A stretch of 14,124 bases of DNA from DATGIQ01 sp035295665. Its GTDB lineage: Bacteria > Planctomycetota > Planctomycetia > Gemmatales > Gemmataceae. Where the stretch lies: NCBI GenBank assembly GCA_035295665.1, contig DATGIQ010000291.1, positions 1 to 14,124 of the forward strand. The letters run 5' to 3'. Position 1 is the first letter of the stretch. Each line of letters opens with the position of its first letter. Positions 1 through 6,316 of this stretch are shown one piece after another. Below the pieces are notes generated by a model that was not told where the DNA came from, searched no databases, and saw only the letters and a program-made list of their open reading frames with translations. A program made the position numbers and the translations under genes.

Positions 1-79
1 TCCAGGCAATACCCCGAACGCTTCGTCCGAGTCTGGATCCGGCGAGCTCAGCGGACCTCCTGCAATACCTGATTGGGCT

Positions 80-102
80 CGAGCCCCGAAACCCAGGGCT
101 CG
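80..102. terminator. Possible small hairpin, terminator-like
   Basis: CGAGCCC (80-86) pairs with GGGCTCG (96-102) around a 9-base loop. The left arm also lies inside a 12-bp palindrome, GGGCTCGAGCCC (75-86). There is no T-run, so this could end transcription from a gene left of the window or be incidental in GC-rich DNA. Confidence 0.25.
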
Positions 103-228
103 CGTCTGCCTTTCTGCACCTTCGTGGCTGGTCGACGGCAACGCTCTTTCCGCATTTTCCAGCAATGCCCGAGAGTTGCTTGTTGCTTGGAATTCGTCTT
201 TTCCTGTATCCAAGTAGAATTTCCAGGA

Positions 229-234
229 TATAAT
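229..234 (+). promoter_or_regulatory. Candidate -10 box for the repeat-protein gene
   Basis: A perfect TATAAT lies at 229-234. No good -35 is found 16-18 bases upstream; the hexamer at 206-211 is GTATCC. A start site near 241 would give a leader of about 66 bases to the ATG at 307, which has a Shine-Dalgarno sequence. It would also leave out the frame's upstream extension. The box is clear, but the promoter is only inferred. Confidence 0.35.
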
Positions 235-306
235 GAACGGCTGCCTATCCCTTCACGTATGGTCCGGACCGTACGTGGTGCTCGATCGTTGGGAGGACGC
301 TTGCCC

Positions 307-2718
307 ATGTCGCTCTGCTCATCGCCCACTGGGAAATGGCGGCCTCGACGATCGCTCTTCGGTTGTCCGCGGATCGAGGCACTGGAGGATCGAACGCTTC
401 CGAGTTTCATTGCCGCGAGCAGCTTTGCCGTTGACTCCAGTCCTCAATCGGTGGCTGTGGGAGACTTCGACAGCGACGGCACCCAAGATCTTGCCGTCGC
501 AAACGCCCTATCCGGCACAGTGACTATTCTGTTGGGCAAGGGGGATGGCAGCTTTCAGCTTGGCGGGAGCTACACCGCGGGCAATGGTCCAAGCAGCCTG
601 GCGGTGGGAGATTTTAACGGCGACGGCAAGCTTGACCTGGCGGTCGCGAACTCCATTGACGGCACCGTCAGTATCTTGCAGGGCAATGGCGACGGGAGTT
701 TCCAAGCCGTTCGAAACTACGTCGTCGGGATGATTCCTGACTCCCTTACTGTGGGCGATTTCAACGGCGACCATCAGCTTGACCTGGTTGTGGCCAATCA
801 GCTTTCGAATACCGTAAGTGTCCTGCTCGGCGACGGGGACGGCACCTTTCAGACGGCCGAGAGTTATGCCGTTGGCTCGCTTCCCTCATCGGTAGCGGTG
901 GGGGATTTCAACGGCGACGGAACCACGGACCTGGCCGTAGCCAATTATGGCGACAAAACGGTAAGTATCCTGCTGGGCAACGGCGACGGCAGCTTTCAAA
1001 GCGCCCAAAGCTATGGCGTTGGCTCCAATCCCTCGTGTGTAGCCGTGGGAGACTTTAACGGCGACGGCCAGCGTGATCTGGTCGCGACCAACTTCGGCTC
1101 AGGCACCGCCACCATCTTACGGGGCAACGGCGACGGCACTTTTCTGGCCGCTCAGAGTTATGGCATCGGCTCCGAGCCGATTTCGGTGGTAGTCGGCGAC
1201 TTCAACGGTGATGGCAGGCCCGATCTCGCGGTGGTCAATTTTGGTTCTAACACCGCGGCCATTTTGCTCGCGCAGGAAGATGGTACGTTCCAAAGCGCGC
1301 AAAGCTATGCCGTGGGTTCCGATCCCTTCTCGTTAGCGGCCGGCGATTTTAATGGTGACGGAAGCCTGGATCTGGCAGTGGCCAATTCCGGGTCCAATAC
1401 CATGAGTGTCATGCTCGGACGGAGCGATGGCACGTTCAAGGCCGCCCAGAGCTACCTCGCCGGCACGGGGAATCGATCGGTCGTGGCCGGAGTGTTCAGT
1501 GGTGACGGCAAACTCGGCCTGGCGGTGGCAAATTCGGTGACGAATAGCGTGAGTATCTTGCTCGGCAATGGCGACGGCACGTTCCAGGCCACCCAAACCT
1601 ATGCCGTTGGTAGCAGCCCCATTGCCGTGGTTACCGCCGATTTCAATCACGATGGCAAGCTCGACCTGGCCGTAGCCAATTCTGTTTCCAACACGGTGAG
1701 CATCTTACTCGGCAATGGCGACGGCACCTTTCAGCCGGCCCAGAGTTATTCCGTTGGGCTGACTCCCAGTTCCCTGGCCGTTGCAGACTTCAACAACGAT
1801 GGCGCTCTTGATCTTGTCACGGCCAATTCTGCTTCCGGAACGGTAAGCATTCTGCTGGGGCAAGGTGATGGGACCTTTGCAGCCGCTCAGAGTTTTGCCG
1901 CCGGCTCCTACCCATTCGCCGTGACGGTGGGGGACGTCAACGCTGACGGCCATGTGGATGTGGCGGTCACGGACCGGATCGCGGGCAGCGTGAACGTGTT
2001 GCTCGGTAACGGCGACGGCACCTTACAGGCTTACCAGAGTTACCCGGTAGGCCAGGGGCCTTGGTCGCTGGCTGCGGCCGACCTCAACAGCGACGGCGAT
2101 CTGGACTTGGCGGTGGCCAACGAACAGGATGGGACAGTCAGTATTCTGTTGGGCCATGGCGATGGCACGTTCAGGCCGGCCGTCAACTACGCCGTCGGGA
2201 TGCAGCCCTACGCTCTTTCCGTGGGCGACTTTAGCCACGACGGATCCGCCGACCTTGCGGTGGCCAATTTCCTTTCCGGTACGGTAAGCATCTTGATCGG
2301 CAACGGCGATGGGAGCTTCCAATTCCCCCAAAACTATGCGGTCGGCGTTCGGCCCGTATCCGTGGCCGTGGGAGACTTCAACGGCGATAGCTACATGGAT
2401 CTGGTCGTAGCCAACAATGTCTCGCCCAATATGGGCACGGTGACTGTCCTGATGAATGCCGCGGACTGGGGCGGTCCCGTTCCCCCTCCCCTTGCCAACC
2501 GCGCACCGCAACAGCGCGCACCCCAAGCTACCGATCCTGAGCCCAGCCCCGGGCCGCAATGGATCCTGGAAGCCAATCGCGGACGACCCTACGGGCCGGA
2601 TGCGATCTCGAGTCCGAGTCGCCACTCCATCGCTCGACAGGTTGGCGACGTCCTGTTCGAGCGTTGGGGCGACTCGGTCTTCGAGGTCCTGTTTGGCAAA
2701 CTCGATTATCGTGGATGA
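307..2718 (+). CDS. Large FG-GAP/VCBS repeat surface protein with planctomycete LEDR tag
   Basis: Predicted 803-residue extracellular or cell-surface protein; function unknown. I start it at the ATG at 307, which has GGGAGG (291-296) ten bases upstream. An in-frame ATG at 259 and a TTG at 73 lack such a site. Residues 22-33 read RIEALEDRTLPS, a tag I recall from large planctomycete exported proteins; no classic hydrophobic signal peptide is visible. From residue 51 to about 717 there are 14 repeats of the type VGDFNGDGxxDLAVAN then SILLGNGDGTF. They carry DxNxDG-like acidic loops typical of calcium-binding FG-GAP/VCBS blades, which in known proteins build beta-propellers. The tail (about 718-803) is Pro-rich and then charged, with no domain I recognise. 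Adhesion, matrix or carbohydrate binding are possible roles. The coding frame and repeat class are secure, the start fairly so. Confidence 0.9.
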   Translation: MSLCSSPTGKWRPRRSLFGCPRIEALEDRTLPSFIAASSFAVDSSPQSVAVGDFDSDGTQDLAVANALSGTVTILLGKGDGSFQLGGSYTAGNGPSSLAVGDFNGDGKLDLAVANSIDGTVSILQGNGDGSFQAVRNYVVGMIPDSLTVGDFNGDHQLDLVVANQLSNTVSVLLGDGDGTFQTAESYAVGSLPSSVAVGDFNGDGTTDLAVANYGDKTVSILLGNGDGSFQSAQSYGVGSNPSCVAVGDFNGDGQRDLVATNFGSGTATILRGNGDGTFLAAQSYGIGSEPISVVVGDFNGDGRPDLAVVNFGSNTAAILLAQEDGTFQSAQSYAVGSDPFSLAAGDFNGDGSLDLAVANSGSNTMSVMLGRSDGTFKAAQSYLAGTGNRSVVAGVFSGDGKLGLAVANSVTNSVSILLGNGDGTFQATQTYAVGSSPIAVVTADFNHDGKLDLAVANSVSNTVSILLGNGDGTFQPAQSYSVGLTPSSLAVADFNNDGALDLVTANSASGTVSILLGQGDGTFAAAQSFAAGSYPFAVTVGDVNADGHVDVAVTDRIAGSVNVLLGNGDGTLQAYQSYPVGQGPWSLAAADLNSDGDLDLAVANEQDGTVSILLGHGDGTFRPAVNYAVGMQPYALSVGDFSHDGSADLAVANFLSGTVSILIGNGDGSFQFPQNYAVGVRPVSVAVGDFNGDSYMDLVVANNVSPNMGTVTVLMNAADWGGPVPPPLANRAPQQRAPQATDPEPSPGPQWILEANRGRPYGPDAISSPSRHSIARQVGDVLFERWGDSVFEVLFGKLDYRG
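457..2457 (+). repeat. Fourteen tandem FG-GAP/VCBS repeats with an exact 147-bp period
   Basis: The VGD-equivalent codon opens each repeat at 457, 604, 751, 898, 1045, 1192, 1339, 1486, 1633, 1780, 1927, 2074, 2221 and 2368. Every interval is exactly 147 bases (49 codons). The last unit is partial and carries a three-residue insertion around VSPNMG. The DNA of the units differs at many synonymous and some non-synonymous sites, so this is an old amplification kept in register. Units 6-8 (1192-1632) are the most degenerate in their acidic loops. Confidence 0.92.
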
Positions 2719-2728
2719 GTTCGCTCGA

Positions 2729-2775
2729 CAAGCCGGACGCACCAGCATAGGTCCATCGCTGGTGCGTCCGACTTG
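2729..2775. terminator. Long inverted repeat between convergent genes, likely bidirectional terminator
   Basis: CGGACGCACCAGC (2734-2746) is perfectly complementary to GCTGGTGCGTCCG (2758-2770) across an 11-base loop. After one mismatch, the flanks CAAG (2729-2732) and CTTG (2772-2775) also pair, giving 17 of 18 pairs. It begins 10 bases after the plus-strand stop at 2718 and lies about 50 bases beyond the minus-strand stop at 2828. That placement suits a terminator for both genes. No clear T-run follows. A dispersed REP-like repeat is the alternative. Confidence 0.6.
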
Positions 2776-2827
2776 CAGGCTGCAAAGTGGTGCACTGTCA
2801 TTCCGCTCGCTCGACGAGGGAACCGGA

Positions 2828-3175
2828 TTAGCCAGGTGGAACCGCCGGTGCGGGAGCTGGGATGGGCGCCGGTTGCACATTCGCAGGAACTGGGGCCGGG
2901 ACGGGCGCCGGTTGCACATAGACAGGAGCCGGGGCCGTCTGCAAATAGACGCGAGCCGGAGCCGGCTGCACATAGACCGGCGGCGGCGTCACGTAGACCG
3001 GGGCCGGAGCCACATACAAGCCGACATACGGCCGATAGTATGGGCGGTAATAGGGACGGTAGTAGACGCCATAGTACGGCACGCCGATTCCCACGCCGAT
3101 CCGGACGCCTGCTTGGACCGAAGCCAGGGGCAGCGCCAGCAGAACCAAGGCGGCCAACACAAGTTTCTTCAACAT
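2828..3175 (-). CDS. Small secreted Pro/Tyr-rich repeat protein
   Basis: 115-residue protein of unknown function, probably exported. Residues 1-22 form a textbook signal peptide (Lys pair, Leu/Ala/Val core, cleavage after VQA). The mature part begins with a Gly/Val stretch (GVRIGVGIGVPYYG, 23-36). It continues with YRPYYRPYYRPY (39-50) and then Pro-rich repeats built from PVYV, VQPAP and PAPVPAP to the C-terminus. Low-complexity Tyr/Pro proteins of this kind are common in planctomycete genomes and are usually annotated as hypothetical. The start is well supported: AGGAGGA (3182-3188) lies six bases upstream of the ATG, and a good promoter sits behind it. Plus-strand frames through the region are byproducts of the repetitive GC-rich codons. 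A structural, envelope or extracellular role is inferred from composition only. Confidence 0.82.
   Translation of the reverse strand: MLKKLVLAALVLLALPLASVQAGVRIGVGIGVPYYGVYYRPYYRPYYRPYVGLYVAPAPVYVTPPPVYVQPAPARVYLQTAPAPVYVQPAPVPAPVPANVQPAPIPAPAPAVPPG
2864..2919 (-). repeat. Internal direct repeat in the Pro-rich gene
   Basis: The 17-mer GGGCGCCGGTTGCACAT occurs at 2864-2880 and again at 2903-2919, 39 bases apart (13 codons). It encodes the repeated VQPAP element near the C-terminus. The in-frame spacing suggests a recent internal duplication or slippage. Confidence 0.7.
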
Positions 3176-3223
3176 GGCAATCCTCCTGCCACTGAAAGAG
3201 ACGGACTTCCCCTTAGTGCATAA

Positions 3224-3252
3224 ACTCTACGGTTCCGCTTGAGGAAGGTCAA
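3224..3252 (-). promoter_or_regulatory. Sigma70-type promoter for the small secreted protein
   Basis: On the minus strand TTGACC (3252-3247) is separated by 17 bases from TAGAGT (3229-3224). These match the consensus hexamers at 5 of 6 and 4 of 6 positions. A start near 3217 would give a leader of about 41 bases before the ATG at 3175, enough to include its AGGAGGA. This suggests the gene has its own promoter, separate from the cupin gene upstream. Confidence 0.45.
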
Positions 3253-3329
3253 GATGCCGTCGCTAAACCCTGATCTGGCCTTGTTCACGTAAGGTCGGGA
3301 ATTCCGGCACGCTCGCTAAATCTCCTCCC

Positions 3330-3689
3330 TCAACCGGGTTTTGCATAATCGACCATGCCGCTGATATCGAGTACGACGGCCGGCTCGTCCCCGATGACCC
3401 AGGCATCGTGACCGGGAGGAAGCAGCGAGACATCCCCCGGACCAAATTCCATCTCAGTGCCATCCTCCATCACTACGTGCAATCGTCCCGACACATGGTA
3501 TTGCAGATGCGGCGCTTGACAGCTCGAGGTCTTGACGACCGGTTTCACAGAAGTAGACCAGCGCCATCCCGGCTGGAACGTGCCTCGTCCAAACGTAACA
3601 CCTCCCAAGGTAACCAACTCCAGCCAACCGAGCGGGAAATCCCGCTTCTCATCGGGGCGGGCGAGATTCTTCTTCTGCATCTGGGCCAT
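3330..3689 (-). CDS. Small single-domain cupin protein
   Basis: 119-residue, probably cytoplasmic protein with a single cupin barrel; substrate unknown. The core runs from about residue 32 (TFGRGTFQPGWRWS) to 108. Motif-1-like residues are H61 and H65 in APHLQYHVSGRLHV, followed by the turn MEDGTEMEFGPGDV. Motif 2 is LLPPGHDAWVIGDEP with H94. The usual HxH...E metal signature is not intact, so the metal set is uncertain. Similar stand-alone cupins with the FGPGDV...PPGHDAW pattern are widespread and mostly uncharacterised. The start is supported by AAAGGAGC (3702-3695), seven bases from the ATG. It lies 44 bases downstream of the permease gene with no hairpin between, so co-transcription with it is likely. 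The family call is firm, the function open. Confidence 0.88.
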   Translation of the reverse strand: MAQMQKKNLARPDEKRDFPLGWLELVTLGGVTFGRGTFQPGWRWSTSVKPVVKTSSCQAPHLQYHVSGRLHVVMEDGTEMEFGPGDVSLLPPGHDAWVIGDEPAVVLDISGMVDYAKPG

Positions 3690-3733
3690 GGGAAGCTCCT
3701 TTCACACGAGAATTATCCAAAACGCCACCAGGC

Positions 3734-5083
3734 TTAATGCGGCAGACCAAAAACGTAGTAAACCAGGCACAAGATTCCCAACGTAATTGAACCGGCGCTG
3801 AGCTCACGATACCGGCCGGCTGCGAGCTTGACGATGGGGTAAAGAAGCAGCCCCGCGGTCAATCCGTTGGCAATGTTGTAAGTGAACAACATCATGATGA
3901 TCGTGGCAAATGCCGGCACCACCTCGGTCAAGTCGGTGAAGTCAATCCGTGCCGCCGCGCTGAGCATCAACATCCCCACCGCAATCAAGGCCGGGCCATA
4001 GGCGTACCGCATCTGCTGCAACGGCTCGACCAAGGGGAGCAAAAACAAAGCGGCGGCGAACAACACCGCGGTCGTTACAGCCGCCAAGCCCGTGCGTGCT
4101 CCGTCCTGAATCCCCGCGGCCGATTCGATATAGGCCCCGCTCGTGGATGTGCCAACCAGGGCACCAAACGTACAGGAGAGGGCATCGACCATCATCGGCC
4201 GCTCGATCTGGGGAAAATTGCCTTGCTTGTCGAGCATGTCTCCTGCGGCGCCTACGCCCACCAAAGTACCCAGCGTGTCCAGAAAACTCATGAGAAATAG
4301 GGTCAGTAGGACCGGCAGGAACGAGAGTCTCAGCACGCCCAGAATATCGAGTTGCAGGGCCACTTCAGCCAAACGGTATTTCCCCGTGAAGGGCAATGCG
4401 ATCACTCCCTGCGGTGCCTGCCCGAGTCCCAATGCGTATCCCGCCAGGCCGGTCAGCACCATTCCGAGCAAAATAGCGCTGCGCAGCCGGCGGCAAATGA
4501 GCACCGCCATCAGGGCAAAACCGGCGATGGCCAGCAAGACGCGCCCATCGCGCAGGTCACCGATCTTCACGGGTACCGCGGGAGCGCCGGGAATCACAAT
4601 TCCCGCCACGACCAGCCCGATGAACGCGAGAAACAGACCGATACCGACGGCAAAACTGTGCTTCATGCTTGACGAGATGGAGTTCACGAGCCAGGAGCGC
4701 AGGCCGAGCAACGTGATGAGCACGAATGCCAGGCCGCTGACAAAGACAGCGCCCAGACGCAATTGCCAGCCGATCCCCATGGTTGCCAATCCATAGGCGA
4801 TGAATGCATTTTCGCCCATGTACGGCGCAACGGCGATCGGCCGATTGGCGTAGAAGCCCATGAGCAACGAACCGAAAACGGCGGTCAGAATCGTGGCTAC
4901 AGTGCTCGGGCCTGCGGACATCCCGGCCGCCTGCAAGATCGCGGGATTGACCACGATGATGTAGGCCATGGTCACGAAGGTCGTCACGCCACCGAGGATT
5001 TCGGTGCGCACACAGGTGCCACGCTCCTGCAGCCGGAATAACCGGTCCAGCAGGAACCGCGCGGCCGGAGGCTCAGTCTTCAT
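3734..5083 (-). CDS. NCS2-family (AzgA-like) purine permease
   Basis: 449-residue inner-membrane transporter with many hydrophobic segments. In this family (E. coli AdeP/AdeQ/GhxP/GhxQ, about 445-455 residues) proton-coupled uptake of adenine, guanine or hypoxanthine is known. Diagnostic stretches are TEILGGVTTFVTMAY (27-41) followed by NPAIL, APYMGENAFIAY (86-97), FLDTLGTLVGV (267-277) and GTSTSGAYIESAAGI (311-325). Position 91 is Glu where the characterised members usually have GLNAF, so the exact base specificity cannot be read off. The ATG shares its first base with the last base of the upstream gene's TGA (TGATG on the minus strand). No Shine-Dalgarno is evident, so translation probably depends on coupling to the upstream hydrolase gene. 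Confidence 0.93.
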   Translation of the reverse strand: MKTEPPAARFLLDRLFRLQERGTCVRTEILGGVTTFVTMAYIIVVNPAILQAAGMSAGPSTVATILTAVFGSLLMGFYANRPIAVAPYMGENAFIAYGLATMGIGWQLRLGAVFVSGLAFVLITLLGLRSWLVNSISSSMKHSFAVGIGLFLAFIGLVVAGIVIPGAPAVPVKIGDLRDGRVLLAIAGFALMAVLICRRLRSAILLGMVLTGLAGYALGLGQAPQGVIALPFTGKYRLAEVALQLDILGVLRLSFLPVLLTLFLMSFLDTLGTLVGVGAAGDMLDKQGNFPQIERPMMVDALSCTFGALVGTSTSGAYIESAAGIQDGARTGLAAVTTAVLFAAALFLLPLVEPLQQMRYAYGPALIAVGMLMLSAAARIDFTDLTEVVPAFATIIMMLFTYNIANGLTAGLLLYPIVKLAAGRYRELSAGSITLGILCLVYYVFGLPH

Positions 5084-6138
5084 CAGGGTGTCGCCGTGCG
5101 GGTTTGGTAGCGCCGCGGCTTGGTCTGGTTACCGACCGTCACTGTATAGCTTTTGCTATCCGGAGCAACCGCAAGGTGAATGCTCGCACCCCGACATTTC
5201 TCGTCGGAATTGGCAATGAATTCGGGGTCGGTATTTTCCTGCGGTCCCGCCGTGACATTACGGTGCATTTGATAGATCCCCTGAATCTCGGGGAGGCGGC
5301 GGAGTGTGGCAATCACACTGGGATCCCCGCCCTTGCGGGGGCCGTTGTTGAACACCGCTACCCGCGGCTGCACGGTCTTGATCACCACCGGGTTATTGCT
5401 GATCGGCAAGCCGTGATGCGTCGATTGGTAGACATCGACGGGGCCGATCTTGTCCGACGGATGGACCAGTTTGTACTCGATATTCCAGGTGAGGTCTCCC
5501 AGGTCGAGGAAGCGAAAACTGCCGTAGCGAAGCAGAAAGCCGAGACTCCGCGCATTGTCGGACGGATCGTCGGCTTGCGGCCGGTGTTCCTGGGCAATGG
5601 GATTCGGCGGCGCGTTGGGCCGATCGGCAACGACCTCGCCGGAGCCGCACAGGCACATCAAACGGAGTTCCGGACCTCGCTCTGTTTGTTTGAGGGCAAT
5701 CTCATCGCCGGGCTTGAGCGTCTGCGAATGGCCATGACAGGCCCGCTGGTACGCCTGGATCAGCAACGGAAAGTTCTTGGGATCTTCCGCCAGCCTCTGC
5801 GGGATGCCGTGATCATAAAAGTGGTGAATCGGCATCAACTGCGATAGCCTTTCGACCCCACCGTAATGATCGAGATGCCAGTGCGTGATGATCAAATGGT
5901 CGATGGCTTTCAGGCCAGCTTGGGTGGCAATCTGATGGATCCGTTCGGCATCGCGCGCCCCCGGGTTGCCACAGTCAATGAGCACCGATTCACGCAGCGG
6001 CGTGAGAAGGAGCGTAGCGGCTCCCCCTTCGGTATCGATGAAATAGATATCGAGACCGTTGACCGCTTCGGCGGCTTGGCCCCAGACCAGAGCGCATGCC
6101 CATACCAGGCACACAACGAGCAACAAACGGCGAGTCAT
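5083..6138 (-). CDS. Exported metallo-beta-lactamase-fold hydrolase, ComEC-like type
   Basis: 351-residue predicted zinc hydrolase with an N-terminal signal sequence (residues 1 to about 25, ending near GQAAEA), so it should act outside the cytoplasmic membrane. The metal motif is HWHLDH (H86, H88, D90, H91). Later ligand candidates are the LDLGDL stretch (D212, D215) and H241/H242 in QSTHHGLP. The order FIDTEGGAATLL, then LIDCGNPG, then THWHLDH resembles the soluble domain of ComEC/Rec2-type proteins, whose MBL part is thought to be nucleolytic. Other phosphodiester or ester substrates are possible. The ATG has GAGGT (6149-6145) at good spacing. It is the first gene of a likely operon with the overlapping purine permease and the cupin. 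The fold is certain, the substrate unknown. Confidence 0.9.
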   Translation of the reverse strand: MTRRLLLVVCLVWACALVWGQAAEAVNGLDIYFIDTEGGAATLLLTPLRESVLIDCGNPGARDAERIHQIATQAGLKAIDHLIITHWHLDHYGGVERLSQLMPIHHFYDHGIPQRLAEDPKNFPLLIQAYQRACHGHSQTLKPGDEIALKQTERGPELRLMCLCGSGEVVADRPNAPPNPIAQEHRPQADDPSDNARSLGFLLRYGSFRFLDLGDLTWNIEYKLVHPSDKIGPVDVYQSTHHGLPISNNPVVIKTVQPRVAVFNNGPRKGGDPSVIATLRRLPEIQGIYQMHRNVTAGPQENTDPEFIANSDEKCRGASIHLAVAPDSKSYTVTVGNQTKPRRYQTRTATP

Positions 6139-6177
6139 GGCGATACCTCGCGGATCAACGGTTCACCGAATGTTACG

Positions 6178-6206
6178 ATTATCCTGAAAGGACTGGGAGT
6201 CTGCAA
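6178..6206 (-). promoter_or_regulatory. Candidate promoter for the hydrolase-permease operon
   Basis: On the minus strand GATAAT (6183-6178; 5 of 6 to the -10 consensus) lies 17 bases after TTGCAG (6206-6201; 3 of 6 to the -35). It would start transcription about 35 bases upstream of the ATG at 6138. The -10 is good and the -35 weak. Confidence 0.35.
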
Positions 6207-6222
6207 GGGAGCAATCGATCGT

Positions 6223-6251
6223 TTGCCGGGAGTTGGTCGGCGCAGCATAAT
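6223..6251 (+). promoter_or_regulatory. Candidate promoter for the C45/M1-like fusion gene
   Basis: TTGCCG (6223-6228, 4 of 6) and CATAAT (6246-6251, 5 of 6) are separated by 17 bases. A start near 6258 gives a leader of about 59 bases containing the GAGAGGA ribosome site at 6304-6310. It lies back to back with the candidate promoter of the divergent operon, so the two could share regulation. Confidence 0.4.
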
Positions 6252-6316
6252 AAGCAGAATCTGCCGACGGGTGTCCGCTTGCAAGTGATCTGCCGGCCTC
6301 TCGAGAGGAACCAACC

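Larger units (their letters stand above)
1..306. other. Leading non-coding stretch before the repeat protein
   Basis: I see no convincing gene here. Open frames cross the region on both strands. The plus-strand frame is only an in-frame upstream extension (from a TTG at 73) of the repeat-protein gene; its residues are Cys/Arg/Phe-rich and unlike the family's usual N-terminus. The minus-strand frame (410 to 48) runs antisense into the repeat gene and has no recognisable domain. The region contains a small hairpin (80-102) and a consensus -10 box (229-234), so it is best read as the end of an upstream intergenic region plus the promoter and leader of the gene starting at 307. Confidence 0.55.

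Noticed and set aside
48..410. 120-residue minus-strand open frame
   Set aside because: Antisense to the N-terminus of the repeat protein; Arg/Ser-rich, no domain, no ribosome site.
457..2457. CRISPR-like regular repeat spacing
   Set aside because: The 147-base period is protein-coding and in frame, with FG-GAP/VCBS residues; units are diverged and there are no short identical repeats with unique spacers.
2023..2973. 316-residue minus-strand open frame spanning the end of the repeat gene and the Pro-rich gene
   Set aside because: It crosses the strong hairpin and two real genes. Its repeats (CNRRPSR-like) are just another frame of the Pro/Tyr codons.
2456..3223. 255-residue plus-strand open frame
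   Set aside because: Overlaps the end of the repeat gene and the whole antisense Pro-rich gene, which has a signal peptide, AGGAGGA and a promoter. The plus-strand product is Arg/His-rich filler.
4143..4796. 217-residue plus-strand open frame
   Set aside because: Antisense to the permease, whose motifs are unmistakable; composition is Ser/Arg/Pro-rich without a domain.
5104..5847. 247-residue plus-strand open frame
   Set aside because: Antisense to the MBL hydrolase; no recognisable family.
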